A DNA stretch of 64,000 bases from CALOFP01 sp942492635. GTDB lineage: Bacteria; UBP6; UBA1177; CALOFP01. The notes under the pieces are model-generated. The model searched no databases, was not told the DNA's origin, and was given only the letters and a program-made list of their open reading frames with translations. Position 1 is the first letter of the stretch, and the number at the start of each line of letters is the position of its first letter. The DNA is taken from assembly GCA_942492635.1 (NCBI GenBank), contig CALOFP010000002.1, positions 1,178,001-1,242,000 on the forward strand, read 5' to 3'. Shown here in pieces: positions 45,701 through 55,700 of the stretch. A program made the translations under genes and the position numbers.

Positions 45701-47641
45701 GTAGAGAGCTCCAGTCTCCTGATTAAAAGAGAGCCATTTCGGGAGAACCGGTGCGGAAAATGTAAGCTTATCCGAAGTGTCGTCGTCTTTTGCAGTAAAA
45801 ATGTAGAGATAGCTGCCGTCTTCATTTACTGTAATCTCTTCTTTTGAAGTAATTACAGGTTTGTCGTTGGTGTTCTCGACAGTGATGATGAAAGACTGAT
45901 CCTTCGCTACCGTACCGTCACCAACACGGATAATTACACTGTGGATACCTACATCGCTGTTTGTAGGAGTTCCGCTGAGAACATGTGTTTCATCATTAAA
46001 ACTCAGCCAGTCAGGATGAGAGAGCACGGAAAATGTAAGTTTGTCTCCCGCATCGACATCTTTTGCCTCAACTTTGTAGCTGTATTCGGAATCCTCTTTT
46101 ACCGATTTCAGAGGATCGGACGTGAAGACTGGAAAGTCGTTTGTATTCTCAACTTCGATATTGAAAGCAGGAAGTGAAGCTGTTGCGCCGGCAGCGTCTT
46201 TGACGGAAATTACGATTCCTGAAGTTGTTCCCACATGTGAATTGTCAGGAGTTCCGGAAAGTTTTCCTGTAGCCTCATCGAAAGTTGCCCATTCGGGTTT
46301 ATTTGTGATGGTGAAGGTTTTTGTGTCTCCGGCATCTACATCCGTAACTAACGGAACAAAAGAATATTCAAAATCCTCGGTAGCCGATGTTGAGGGAAAT
46401 CCGGTTATTTTAGGTGCGTCGTTGAGGTTGTTGACTTTAAGCGAAAGATTGAAAACGGCACTGTCGTCGCTTCCGTCGTTGATTGTAACAGGTACGGAAA
46501 GTGTTCCTGTAAAATCCTTAACAGGAGTTATTGTATTTACAACGCGAGTATAGTTGGTACCGCCCTGAACCGAAAGTGTGAAACCATTCGGGTAGCTGTT
46601 GTCCACATCGGAGACAATGAGATCCTCAAGTTTGACTGTGTAGGCAATTTCTTCATTTGTTGAAATGGAATTCTGTCCGGTTACTTTCGGTGCATCGTTG
46701 AGGTTGTTGACTTTAACTGAAAGATTGAAAACGGCACTGTCGTCGCTTCCGTCGTTGATTGTAACAGGTACGGAAAGTGTTCCTGTAAAATCCTTAACAG
46801 GAGTTATTGTATTTCCAACGCGAGTATAGTTACTACCGCCTTGAACCGAAAGTGTGAAACCATTCGGATAGCTGTTGTCCACATCGGAGACAATGAGATC
46901 CTCAAGTTTGACTGTGTAGGCAGCTTCCTCATTTGTTGCAGTCGGATTCTGTCCGGTTATTGCCGGAGCATCATTTACAGCAGTTATTTCTACATTTACA
47001 GTGATTTCATCCTTTCCTCCTTTTCCGTCGCTGACTTCAACGATGAAAGAATCGGATCCGTTCTGATTTTCATTCGGAACGTAGGAAACAGCCTTCTGAG
47101 TACCTGTTCCGGAAACGGAAGCGGTTCCCTTTGACGCCGCGGTTTTTATGCTCCAAGTCAGAGTGTCGGAATTTGCGTCGGTAGCATTCAGTGTGAGGTT
47201 GAATGGAGTAGGATCGGAATCTTCTGACATGTTGACAGGAATTGAATCGCCCTCTGCAATTACCGGTGCCTGATTTGTTATCTTCTCTTCAACATGACAA
47301 GTTCCGTTCAGTTCCCAGTCTCCGGAAGGAGGATTTGACTGATCCCCGGAAGCGCAGCAGATTGTGTCGGTTTTTTCTACAAAGTCTTCATTACATTCCG
47401 GAGAGCTGCCATCACAATAATCCTCATCACACATAGGACAACCTGTGCTCTGCTGATATGTGTGTTTTACACACCATTTGCCGTTCCCATCGAATTTCAT
47501 ATCGCATTTGCCGCTGTAGCTGGTTCCGGAACCGATGTATGTGTCGTTACAGCTGCTCGTGCCTGAAACTACAAATTCCGCTGCGGAAGCAGAACCCCCA
47601 AATGCAAGAAGTAGAAAAAAAAGATAAGATTTCTTACCCAT
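42731..47641 (-). CDS. Giant surface protein of Ig/cadherin-like repeats with GGCS sorting tail
   Basis: A 1636-residue secreted protein (signal MGKKSYLFFLLLAFGGSASA). A Cys-rich N-terminal part follows (about 20-125, with CPMCDEDYCDG and ICCASGD). Then come about thirteen beta-sandwich repeats of 90-100 residues. Two are VCBS/cadherin-like (NYNGNDSFVVTVKDGNGGEDS type), two are near-identical EEIAYTVKLEDLIVSDVDNSYPN units, and eight or so are putative-Ig type (EYSFTP...WATFD..TG.LSGTPDNSHVGT). A larger domain of about 170 residues, a Thr/Asp/Glu-rich stalk (SNTNDDDETSDEDEISENENQ), and the tail GGCSLTS-helix-IRKK complete it. The tail has the layout of Cys-type C-terminal sorting signals (Cys, transmembrane helix, basic end). 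Probably an adhesin or stalk. GGGGAT ribosome-binding site. Confidence 0.85.
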   Translation of the reverse strand: MGKKSYLFFLLLAFGGSASAAEFVVSGTSSCNDTYIGSGTSYSGKCDMKFDGNGKWCVKHTYQQSTGCPMCDEDYCDGSSPECNEDFVEKTDTICCASGDQSNPPSGDWELNGTCHVEEKITNQAPVIAEGDSIPVNMSEDSDPTPFNLTLNATDANSDTLTWSIKTAASKGTASVSGTGTQKAVSYVPNENQNGSDSFIVEVSDGKGGKDEITVNVEITAVNDAPAITGQNPTATNEEAAYTVKLEDLIVSDVDNSYPNGFTLSVQGGSNYTRVGNTITPVKDFTGTLSVPVTINDGSDDSAVFNLSVKVNNLNDAPKVTGQNSISTNEEIAYTVKLEDLIVSDVDNSYPNGFTLSVQGGTNYTRVVNTITPVKDFTGTLSVPVTINDGSDDSAVFNLSLKVNNLNDAPKITGFPSTSATEDFEYSFVPLVTDVDAGDTKTFTITNKPEWATFDEATGKLSGTPDNSHVGTTSGIVISVKDAAGATASLPAFNIEVENTNDFPVFTSDPLKSVKEDSEYSYKVEAKDVDAGDKLTFSVLSHPDWLSFNDETHVLSGTPTNSDVGIHSVIIRVGDGTVAKDQSFIITVENTNDKPVITSKEEITVNEDGSYLYIFTAKDDDTSDKLTFSAPVLPKWLSFNQETGALYGTPTNENVGTHNVTLRVNDGTVDVDQVFTITVVNTNDAPVITSTPVESVNEDAPYSYTFEATDVDSKDKLTLSALILPKWLTFDPATGVLSGTPTNSDVRNHFVSLRVNDGTENIDQNFLIKVINTNDAPEINGIPAISVDEDSKYSFTPTATDVDYGDTKAFEITNKPGWATFNDKTGELSGTPDNSHVGTTAGIVISLIDAAKEKVSLPPFSIEVKNTNDKPEISGAPATSVNEDTEYSFTPTAKDVDAGDTKTFEITNKPVWATFNDKTGELSGTPDNSHVGTTSGIVITVKDAAGEKASLPAFSIEVKNVNDKPVISGTPTISVNEDSEYSFTPTASDVDAVDTKTFEITNKPVWANFDEATGKLSGTPDNSHVGTTSGIIISVKDAAGEKASLPAFSIEVKNTNDTPVITEGETVSVTMSEDSAPNAFALSLNAKDDDSDEVTWSISTNASNGTATAEGKGSVKEITYKPAENYNGNDSFVVTVKDGNGGEDSITVNVKIDAVNDKPEITSTAVTAINEDSPYSYTFTATDVDTTDKLTLSAPVLPVWLSFDPATGILSGTPTNDEVGDHNVTLRVNDGTVDVDQNFTIIVSNVSDKPVITLSKDKITFIENAEALILDAEAVVEDVDSPHFNGGNLTVTISENFSTNDILPITDTKGEDDEELIKVTVEGDDRTVSYKGNVIGTVSGGNIDINDETQFAPLVINFTSEDATLEAVTALVKAISFENVSENPLTDERTVSFVVTDEANGAVSDEVTLSLIVEKVQDRPVLSEVVKASEMQGKTVTFTAEDFTTAFSDADDEKMTKIKITSIPVEDTEGTLLLGSDPVEKDDEIEIADIKDLTFTPAPEKVGEVTFSWNASDGSDDSEGLDYAEKDSLVRITLAEDPNSNTNDDDETSDEDEISENENQDDEKVDTETSDDKTPENNTETTDDDFITSKDSSSSDGGCSLTSVEASGTNKNILIAAVLFILSLLGIRKFSAIRKK
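46432..46959 (-). repeat. Near-identical 276-bp tandem repeat inside the giant gene
   Basis: Two adjacent units (46432-46683 and 46708-46959) differ at only a few positions; the common segment starting GAAAGATTGAAAACGGC is at 46443 and 46719, exactly 276 bases (92 codons) apart. A recent duplication or gene conversion, and a likely site of length variation. Confidence 0.85.
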
Positions 47642-48011
47642 AAAAATCCCCTTTGTTAAGTTAAATTTCTTTTGACGATTTTTTCGTCCTGATTTTTAGA
47701 TGAGTTATAGAGTTTCTTCTACAGCAGAAAAATTTTGGTCATATTCCCCTCCCAGAAGATGATTGTTGTTTAAGATTTTGCGTTGAAAATGGCATTTAAT
47801 CCCCCAAATAGCCGGAGAAAATATATAGCAACAGCATAAAGTGTCAAGATAAGATTAGGGAAATGTTTATGGTTGCTAGGGATTTGCAAGTTTTGTGTTT
47901 GAAACTATTTAAGTTTATGTAGGTTAATCTTTCAGGCTGTTTTAAAAGATTGAAAACAAGTTTTTTGGTGGAAAAGATAAGAGGTTTTTCTATTAAAGGG
48001 ATTTAACGGAT
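47642..48011. other. Non-coding region between the OmpA-type gene and the giant gene
   Basis: About 370 AT-rich bases on the leader side of the 1636-residue protein gene. No clear terminator hairpin follows the OmpA-type gene, so read-through is possible. No promoter pair was convincing. Confidence 0.4.
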
Positions 48012-49724
48012 CTACTCTTCTCCAGTAACTATCCTGAATTCCACGCGGCGGTTTTCGCTTCTTCCTTCGCGGGTTTTGTTGTCCGCTATAGGCTGATCCG
48101 GTCCGAATCCCTTTGCCGTTAGACGATCTTCTTCAACTCCCTTTTTTATGAGATATGTTCTCACCGATTCGGCCCTTTGCTGGGAGAGTCTCAGGTTGTA
48201 AGCTCTTGAACCGGTGCTGTCCGTGTGTCCTTCGATTGAGAGTTTTATCTCTTTATTGGAGACCAGGACCGATGCAACTTCGTCAAGAAGCTCGAAGGAT
48301 CTTTTGAGGATTCTGGCTTTTCCGACTGCGAAGAAGATTTTCTCCTTTATCTCAATCTTTTCAGCTTTCACCTCGATCTTCTTGAGTACCGGAGCCGTAT
48401 CTGGACATCCGTCCTCATCCATGAACTTGTTCATGGTTTCCGGTTCCATGGGGCACTTGTCCTTTGCATCGTCGATTCCGTCCTTGTCGTTATCCGGATC
48501 GGGACATCCGTCTTCATCTTCGAAGTTGTCTTCGTCTTCGGCAACAAGCGGACACTTGTCGTTCTCGTTGAGTATTCCGTCTTCGTCGTTGTCGTTCTCG
48601 GGACATCCGTCGTCGTCCTCAAATTTGTCGTAATCCTCTTTTTCCATCGGGCAGAGATCCTTTTTATTCGCGATTTTGTCTCCGTCCATGTCTTCGTCAC
48701 ACTTGTCGCCGATTCCGTCCTTGTCGAGATCCTTCTGGTCGGTGTTGGCAACATCGGGACAGTTGTCGTCCTTATCGAGAATCGTATCGTTGTCTCTATC
48801 CTTGATGATTACGGGCGCAGGTTTTTTCTCCTCAGCCGGAGGACGGTAGCTTATTCCGGCAAAGACGCGGTAGGCAGGCACGTTTGCGCCTTCGGTAAGT
48901 CCGAATCCCACACCGGCATCCGTTGAAATACCGAGTTTCTTGATGTGGTAGCGGGCGCCGAAATTTGTATCCATCGGTGTCTTGGCGCTGCTTCCGAACG
49001 GATCGTCAACAAGCGTTTTTGTGTTGAGTTCGGCCATGAAATCGAGAAGTTCAGGAACGGCTGAGTAGGAGAGGGCAAGTTTTACTCCCAGCTCGTCGTC
49101 GGACTGGAGATCGGCAATTTTTTCCTCCTTCGCAATCCTGTAGGATAGGTTCACGGCTCCCTTGAAACGTCCGTAGGTCGAGCTTACGGCGATGGTGGGT
49201 GCGGCCGTGAATGAACTGTAGCCCATGAGCTTGTCCACAAGCTGACCTGTCGGAATTGTAACTTCACCGATAAAGGCGACATCGAGAAGCCCCTTGTCGA
49301 GGCTGACGATTTTCACCCTCGGGAAAACGGAGATATCCCCGATTCCGACGTTTTTCATGTCACTGTTGAAGTAGCCTTCACCATCCTGGTAGATGTTCAG
49401 GGGAACGTTGATACCGAAATCCAGAAAGCTGGTAATTCCCATGGCGAATGTAAGATCCGCCTCCATTTTGTGCTCTACGATCTCCCGCACGACGGTTTTT
49501 GTCCCGCGGTACTCGCTTACCAGCGGATCCCTGCTGTAAATGAGGCTGAGTCCGAAGTTGTAATCAAGCGGTTTAGTCATTCCCGCATCGTGAGTCGTAA
49601 GTATGCTTCCGATGAACGGCGAACGAGTAAAGCTCTTTGTGTTGAGCGACGGTTCGTCGTCGCTCGCACAGAGAATTGATGGAATAAGCAACGTCGTTGC
49701 AATTAACCAGATAAATTTCCTCAT
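48012..49724 (-). CDS. OmpA-family outer-membrane protein with thrombospondin type 3 repeats
   Basis: A 570-residue protein (signal MRKFIWLIATTLLIPSILC). Residues about 20-280 look like a membrane beta-barrel. The middle is a calcium-binding TSP3 array with paired Cys (DRDNDTILDKDDNCPDVANTDQ, DEDGILNENDKCP, DNDKDGIDDAKDKCP). The C-terminus is an OmpA peptidoglycan-binding domain (IEGHTDSTGSRAYNLRLSQQRA, with the Asp and Arg that hold diaminopimelate). It would tie the outer membrane to the cell wall. The ATG at 49724 overlaps the stop of the 2192-residue gene (ATGA), with AAGGAGG upstream, so it is translated after the giant protein on the same message. Confidence 0.92.
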   Translation of the reverse strand: MRKFIWLIATTLLIPSILCASDDEPSLNTKSFTRSPFIGSILTTHDAGMTKPLDYNFGLSLIYSRDPLVSEYRGTKTVVREIVEHKMEADLTFAMGITSFLDFGINVPLNIYQDGEGYFNSDMKNVGIGDISVFPRVKIVSLDKGLLDVAFIGEVTIPTGQLVDKLMGYSSFTAAPTIAVSSTYGRFKGAVNLSYRIAKEEKIADLQSDDELGVKLALSYSAVPELLDFMAELNTKTLVDDPFGSSAKTPMDTNFGARYHIKKLGISTDAGVGFGLTEGANVPAYRVFAGISYRPPAEEKKPAPVIIKDRDNDTILDKDDNCPDVANTDQKDLDKDGIGDKCDEDMDGDKIANKKDLCPMEKEDYDKFEDDDGCPENDNDEDGILNENDKCPLVAEDEDNFEDEDGCPDPDNDKDGIDDAKDKCPMEPETMNKFMDEDGCPDTAPVLKKIEVKAEKIEIKEKIFFAVGKARILKRSFELLDEVASVLVSNKEIKLSIEGHTDSTGSRAYNLRLSQQRAESVRTYLIKKGVEEDRLTAKGFGPDQPIADNKTREGRSENRRVEFRIVTGEE

Positions 49725-52700
49725 TGTTTCCTCCTTATCGAAAACCTTCCCCAAATAAAAGCAGAAAGAACGGAGAGAACTGCAAAAAGAAGGTTGTTTC
49801 CAGCGGATGTCGAAGTTTCGACATCCGTCATGCTGCATCCTCCTCCTCCGTGAATCTTCATATTCTCGTCGTAGGGGTTGTTGTTTTCAAGATCGAAAAT
49901 GTCCGGCTCGCCGTCGCCGTCGCTGTCCTTCATTTCACCGCTGTATTTATTGCCGATTTCGTCGCCGTCTTTTATTCCGTCACCGTCGCTGTCCGCTTTT
50001 TCGGGATCTGAGCCGATTTTTTCCTCGATTTCATCGGGAATGCCGTCACCGTCACTGTCCTTTTCGCAAACATCTCCGATTCCGTCATTATCGTAATCTT
50101 CCTGGTTCGGGTTCTTTACGAGAATGCAGTTGTCTGTGCTGTCTTTCACACCGTCGTTGTCTGAATCGTCGTCAAGATGGTCGGGTCTGCCGTCACCGTC
50201 GGTGTCTTTAACTTCGTCACCCTTTTCATCCTTGTCTTTTACGCCGTCACCATCGCTGTCCTCGTCAAGTGCGTCGATTTTTCCATCGCCGTCCGAGTCT
50301 ACAGGGTTGCCATGATCGTCGCCGACCTCGTCACCGTCCTTTATTCCGTCGCCGTCACTGTCGTCGTCTGTCGGATCCGTTCCGATTTCGGTTTCCGTCT
50401 TATCATCGATACCATCGCCGTCGCTGTCGGCTTTGTCGGGATCGGTTCCCATCTCCTCTTCCTTTTCATCTGAAATACCGTCGCCGTCGTTGTCTCCGTC
50501 GCATGCGTCGCCGATTCCGTTTCCGTCGGTATCCTTCTGATCGGAATTTTTTACAAGAAGACAGTTGTCGTCGCCGTCCTCGACACCGTCGTCGTCGCTG
50601 TCCGTATCGAGATGATCGGGTGTTCCGTCCTTGTCCGTATCCTTTCCGGATTCATCTTTGTCGGAAATTCCGTCACCGTCGCTGTCGTCGTCAAGCGCGT
50701 CTATTGTTCCGTCGCCGTCGGTGTCCTTCGGATCGTTTTTATCCTCACCGACCTCTTTTTCGTCTGTTATTCCGTCGCCATCCGAATCCATTTTTTCGGG
50801 ATCGGTTCCGATCTTACTCTCCTCATCGTTGGTCAGACCGTCGCCATCCATGTCGTCGTCGCAGAGGTCACCGATTTTATCGCCGTCGATATCGCTCTGG
50901 TCGGGGTTCTTGAGGAGAAGACAGTTGTCATCTCTGTCCTTTACTCCGTCGCCGTCGCTGTCGTCATCGAGAGTGTCGGGTGTTCCGTCACCGTCCGTAT
51001 CCTTTCCGCTTTCATCCTTGTCGGAGATTCCGTCGCCGTCGCTGTCGTCGTCAAGAGCATCGATAGTTCCATCTCCGTCGGAATCTTTCGGATTATCGTG
51101 ATCTTCGCCGGTCTCCTTGCTGTCGTCGATTCCGTCGCCGTCTGAGTCTTTTGATTTCGGGTCGGTACCGTTTTTCTTTTCGTCCTCATCGGAAATGCCG
51201 TCTCCGTCAGTATCTCCGTCACAGAGATCGCCGGTTCCGTCCTTGTCGATATCCGCCTGGTCGCCGTTTGCAACAATTCGGCAGTTGTCCTTTCCGTCTT
51301 CTACGCCGTCGCCGTCGGAATCGTTATCCTGAAAATCCGGTTTTCCGTCGCCGTCGGTATCCTTTGCCCCCTCATCTTCGTCTGAAATCCCATCGTTGTC
51401 CGAATCGTCGTCGAAGACGTCGGCAGTTCCGTCACCGTCCGTGTCTACGGGATTTTCGGGATCGTTTCCGATCTCCTTTGCGTCATCGATTCCGTCATGG
51501 TCGCTGTCGGAATTTTTCGGGTCGGAACCGGCCTTCTTTTCATCCTCATCGGATACGCCGTCGCCGTCCGTATCGCCTTCGCAGACATTTCCGATACCGT
51601 TATCGTCTTCATCCGCCTGATCGGAGTTTGCAACAATTCGGCATTTGTCCTTTGAATCTTCAACACCGTCGTTATCGGAATCGTTATCGAGGTAGTCGGG
51701 AGTTCCGTCGTGGTCGCTGTCCCTGTCGCCCTCTTCTTCGTCTGAAATTCCATCGCCGTCGCTGTCGTCGTCAAGCGCGTCGATCTTTCCATCTGCATCG
51801 GAATCCTTCGGATTGTCGTGATCATCGCCGACCTCTTTTCCGTCATCGATTCCGTCCTTGTCGGAATCGCGGTTCTCAGGATCGGTTCCCATTGATTTTT
51901 CATCTTCGTCTGAAATTCCGTCACCGTCCTTGTCGTTTTCACAGACGTCGCCGGTTCCGTTCTCATCCGCATCTTCCTGACTCTCGTTCTTGACGAGGAT
52001 GCAGTTGTCCTTTGTGTCCTCAACGCCGTCGTTATCCGAATCGGTATCACGGTAATCCGGGATTCCGTCGCCGTCGGTGTCTCTCGGACCTTCGGTCAAC
52101 GAATCTTTTCCGGCTTCATCCTTATCTTTTATTCCGTCGTCGTCCGAATCGTCATCAAGTCCGTCGATTGTTCCGTCTCCGTCCGAGTCCCGTGGATTGT
52201 CGAGATCGTCGCCGACCTCAACCTTGTCGGTGATTCCGTCATTGTCGCTGTCTTTTGAGTCGGGATCGAGGCCGAAGCTCTTTTCATATCCGTCTGTGAG
52301 ACCGTCTCCGTCGGTGTCGACAGAGGCGACTGCGATGGTAATCGGACGTGAGATCTTCTTATTTCCGTCTGTAACCGTAAGCGTTAATTGATGGTTTCCT
52401 ATCTGTTTCCATCCCGGTATACATGTGAAAACACCTGTTTCCGGATCTACGGATGCACCAGCGGGAAGGTTTTCACCGCCGTATGTGAGTCTGTCCCCGT
52501 CAACATCTTCCGCGGCTACGGTGAACTCCACTTTCTCATCCTCTTTCACGTTAACTGTTCCGCTTGGAGTCGGGCTGACGAAGTAGGGAGCGTCGTTAAC
52601 AGCTTCAACTTTTACATTGAGTTTGAACGAATCGCTACTGTCAATTCCGTCCCTCACCCGGACATTTACGGAAAGATCGCCGTTGAAATCCTTTGCTGGA

Positions 52701-55700
52701 GTGATCGAGGTTCCGCCCACCGTGTAGTTGTCGCCATTCTCTATGATTATTGAGAATCCATCCGGGTAGTTGTTGTCGACATCTTCAACAGTAAGGTCCT
52801 CGAAGTCCAGGGTGATAGTTTTGTCCTCTTCAACGGAAATAGCGGACTGACCTTTTATGACCGGCGCATCGTTTATATTGACAACTTCAAGCTGAAAATC
52901 GGTTGTAACCTTTTCCCCGGCTTTATCCGAAGCGGTCAACTTGATGGAAATCGTTCCCACATTCTCATTCTTCGGAGTTCCCGAGAAAGTGCCGGTTACT
53001 TCATCAAAACCGAGCCACGAGGGAAGAGCAGATCCGTCCGCAAGTGTAGCTGTGTAGGAGAGTTTATCTCCAGCATCTACATCTTTGAATGTGTTTGGGG
53101 GAACCGTGAAGCTGAAAAGCTCATCCTCATTTGTTTTCTTGTTCGAAATTCCGTTTTCAACAACAGGCTTGTCGTTAACATTGGATACGACAATGGGAAC
53201 GGAGTAGATGTTGCTGTCCAGATCTCCGTCGTTCACTCTTGCGGAAACATAGATGGTTCCGCTGAGATCCTTTACCGGAGTCACTGTCGCGCCGTTGTGC
53301 ACGTATCCGTTTCCGTCCAGAATTTCCAGGGTGAATCCGAGCGGATACGGGTTGTCGTTGTCTGTAACGACCAGGTCGGAAAGCTCGATTTCGAGGGATT
53401 TTTCCTCATCGGTGGAAAGTGTGCGGCTTCCTGTGATTTTCGGGGCTTCATTTATCGAAGTTACCTCTATCTTTGCCTCAGCGGAATTGGTGCTGAATGC
53501 GTTGTTCCCACCGCGGTTTGTAATATCATGATAAAGAAGCGTCGAACCTTCTGTCTGATCCCATGCTACGAAGGAGAAAGTGGCGGTTTCGCCGTTCACT
53601 CCGTCCGGAATGTAGCGAATTCTGGTTGTAGGAAGGAGGAGAAGCGCGGATGTTTCGGAGATGTTGTTGATGTCGATCCAGTACGTTCCCTCGTAGCTGA
53701 ACTGCCATTTTCCGTTTCCCGTTTTTCCGTAAATCGCGATACCTTCCTTGGAAGCTGTATCGGGATCGCTTATTTTTCCTGCGATTATGGATGAAATGAG
53801 ATCTCCGCTGTTGTCGATCTCTCTTTCCGTGATGCTTGTAAGGTTGAATTCAGATCCTGTTATGGTCGGCGCGTAGTTTACATCCTTGACCGTGATGAAT
53901 GCCGTGTCCGTATTGCTGCTGAAAGATGTGGAACCTCCTCTAGAGGAAACATCCGCGGTTTCTCCCGCAGCGCCGGTTGTTTTATCCCATGCGGCAAATG
54001 TTATCGTCGGAAGACCGATGTAGTACCTGTTCGGAATGAATCTGATCCGATCTCCGGAAGAGAGAAGCCTTGCTGAATTTTCGGAAACTGTTCCGAAATC
54101 GTTCCATGTTGAGCCGTTGTCTGTGGAGTACTGCCACTTTCCGTTCGTGTTGTCCACATCGGTAACTGCAATTGCCTCTGAAACGGGACCGTCGGGATCG
54201 GTAATAGATCCATCCGCCACAATTTCCGAGACGTTGTTTCCGTTGCTGTTCACATTGTCTTCGTTGATGGGAGTGAGCCTGTGGCTTGCCGAATCATTGA
54301 GAAGGGGAGCACGGTTTGAGTTTGATACAATTATGGCTGCTGCATCGTATTGGCTGCTGAACGCGGTAGCTCCGCCGTTGGCTGAAGCATCCGCATGGCT
54401 TCCTCCGGACCCGGCAGTCTTATCCCATGCCCTGAAAAAGAAAGTGCTGTTTCCCGCGAAATCACTCTGCGGAATAAACCTGATCATGCTTTCTGTATCG
54501 AGAAGAAGTGCGTTGCTGTCGGATGTGTTTTCAATATTGTGCCACGTTTCACCGTCAACGGAGTACTGCCATCTTCCGTTAGCGTTGTCTACGCCTACTA
54601 CGGCAATAGCCTCCGCTGCCGGACCGTCAGCATCGGTTATGGAGCCGTTGGCAACGATTTCTGAAACGGTGTTTCCTGAACCGCCTGAGCTGTTTTTCGA
54701 TATGGGTGAAAGCATGGGATTGAATGTGTCATCGAGAACCGGGGCTCTGTTTGGGGTCGATGCGTCCTTGACGGTGATTGCTGCGCTGTCCGTATCGCTG
54801 CTGAACGGTGTTGTTCCTCCTCGTTTTGTAACGTCTACACTGTCTCCCGAATTGCCTGAAGATTTGTCCCATGCCGCAAATTTGAAAGTGCTTTCGCCTG
54901 TCCATCCGCCGTTTGGCTGAAATCTTACGAGATCATCTGAATCGAGAAGAATTCCTGCTTTTTCCGAAACGGAACCGAAAGATTTCCAGGTTGATCCTCC
55001 GTCAATGGAGTACTGCCATGTTCCGTTGGTATCGTCAACTTCGGTGACGACAATGGATTCCGAGACAGATCCGTCCGGGTCGGTTATGGAGCCGTCTATA
55101 ACGATATCCTCGACACGGTTTCCGAAATTGTCGGTGTCACCTGCAGTGATCGATGTCAGAACGGGAGCCTTTGAATTGTCCAGCTCAGGAGCGGAGTTGG
55201 ATGAATCGAGAACATTCAGGTAGAAGCTTCTCTTCGTTACGGATGTTCCGTCACTTACCTCGACTGTGATGTAGGATGTTCCCATCTTATCTGCATTCGG
55301 AGTCAATTTGAGGGTTCTGTTTGAACCGCTTCCACCGAGAACCAGGTTTGAGTTCGGAATCAGATCGCCTTTTGAAGAGTAGGCGACAAGAGAGAGCGAC
55401 TCAGAATCGGTAGCATCGTCGCCGATTGTGAAATCGACGGATGTCGGCTGATTTTTGAATATGTTCTGCTCCCCGATCACGGATACCGTCGGTGGCAGGT
55501 TCACACCCTCGTTTTCCTTATGGTAAAACTCGAAGGGATAGAAGGTTTGCTGTAGAAAAGTGTCCTTCTCGAAAAGATTTGCGTAGACGACGTAGGTTCC
55601 GGTCGGCGAGTTGAGCGGGTAATTGAAGTTGAATCGTATAACCCGATCCTCCCCTTGGGCCATGGTGAACTCCCTGACCTGTGAGTTGAGGTTGTTTCTT

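Noticed and set aside
50269..50913. Long plus-strand Arg/His-rich open frame opposite the TSP3 array (and similar frames at 51151-51993, 49807-50211)
   Set aside because: Produced by the repeated GTCGCCGTC-type triplets of the minus-strand gene; no start signals and no protein-like composition.
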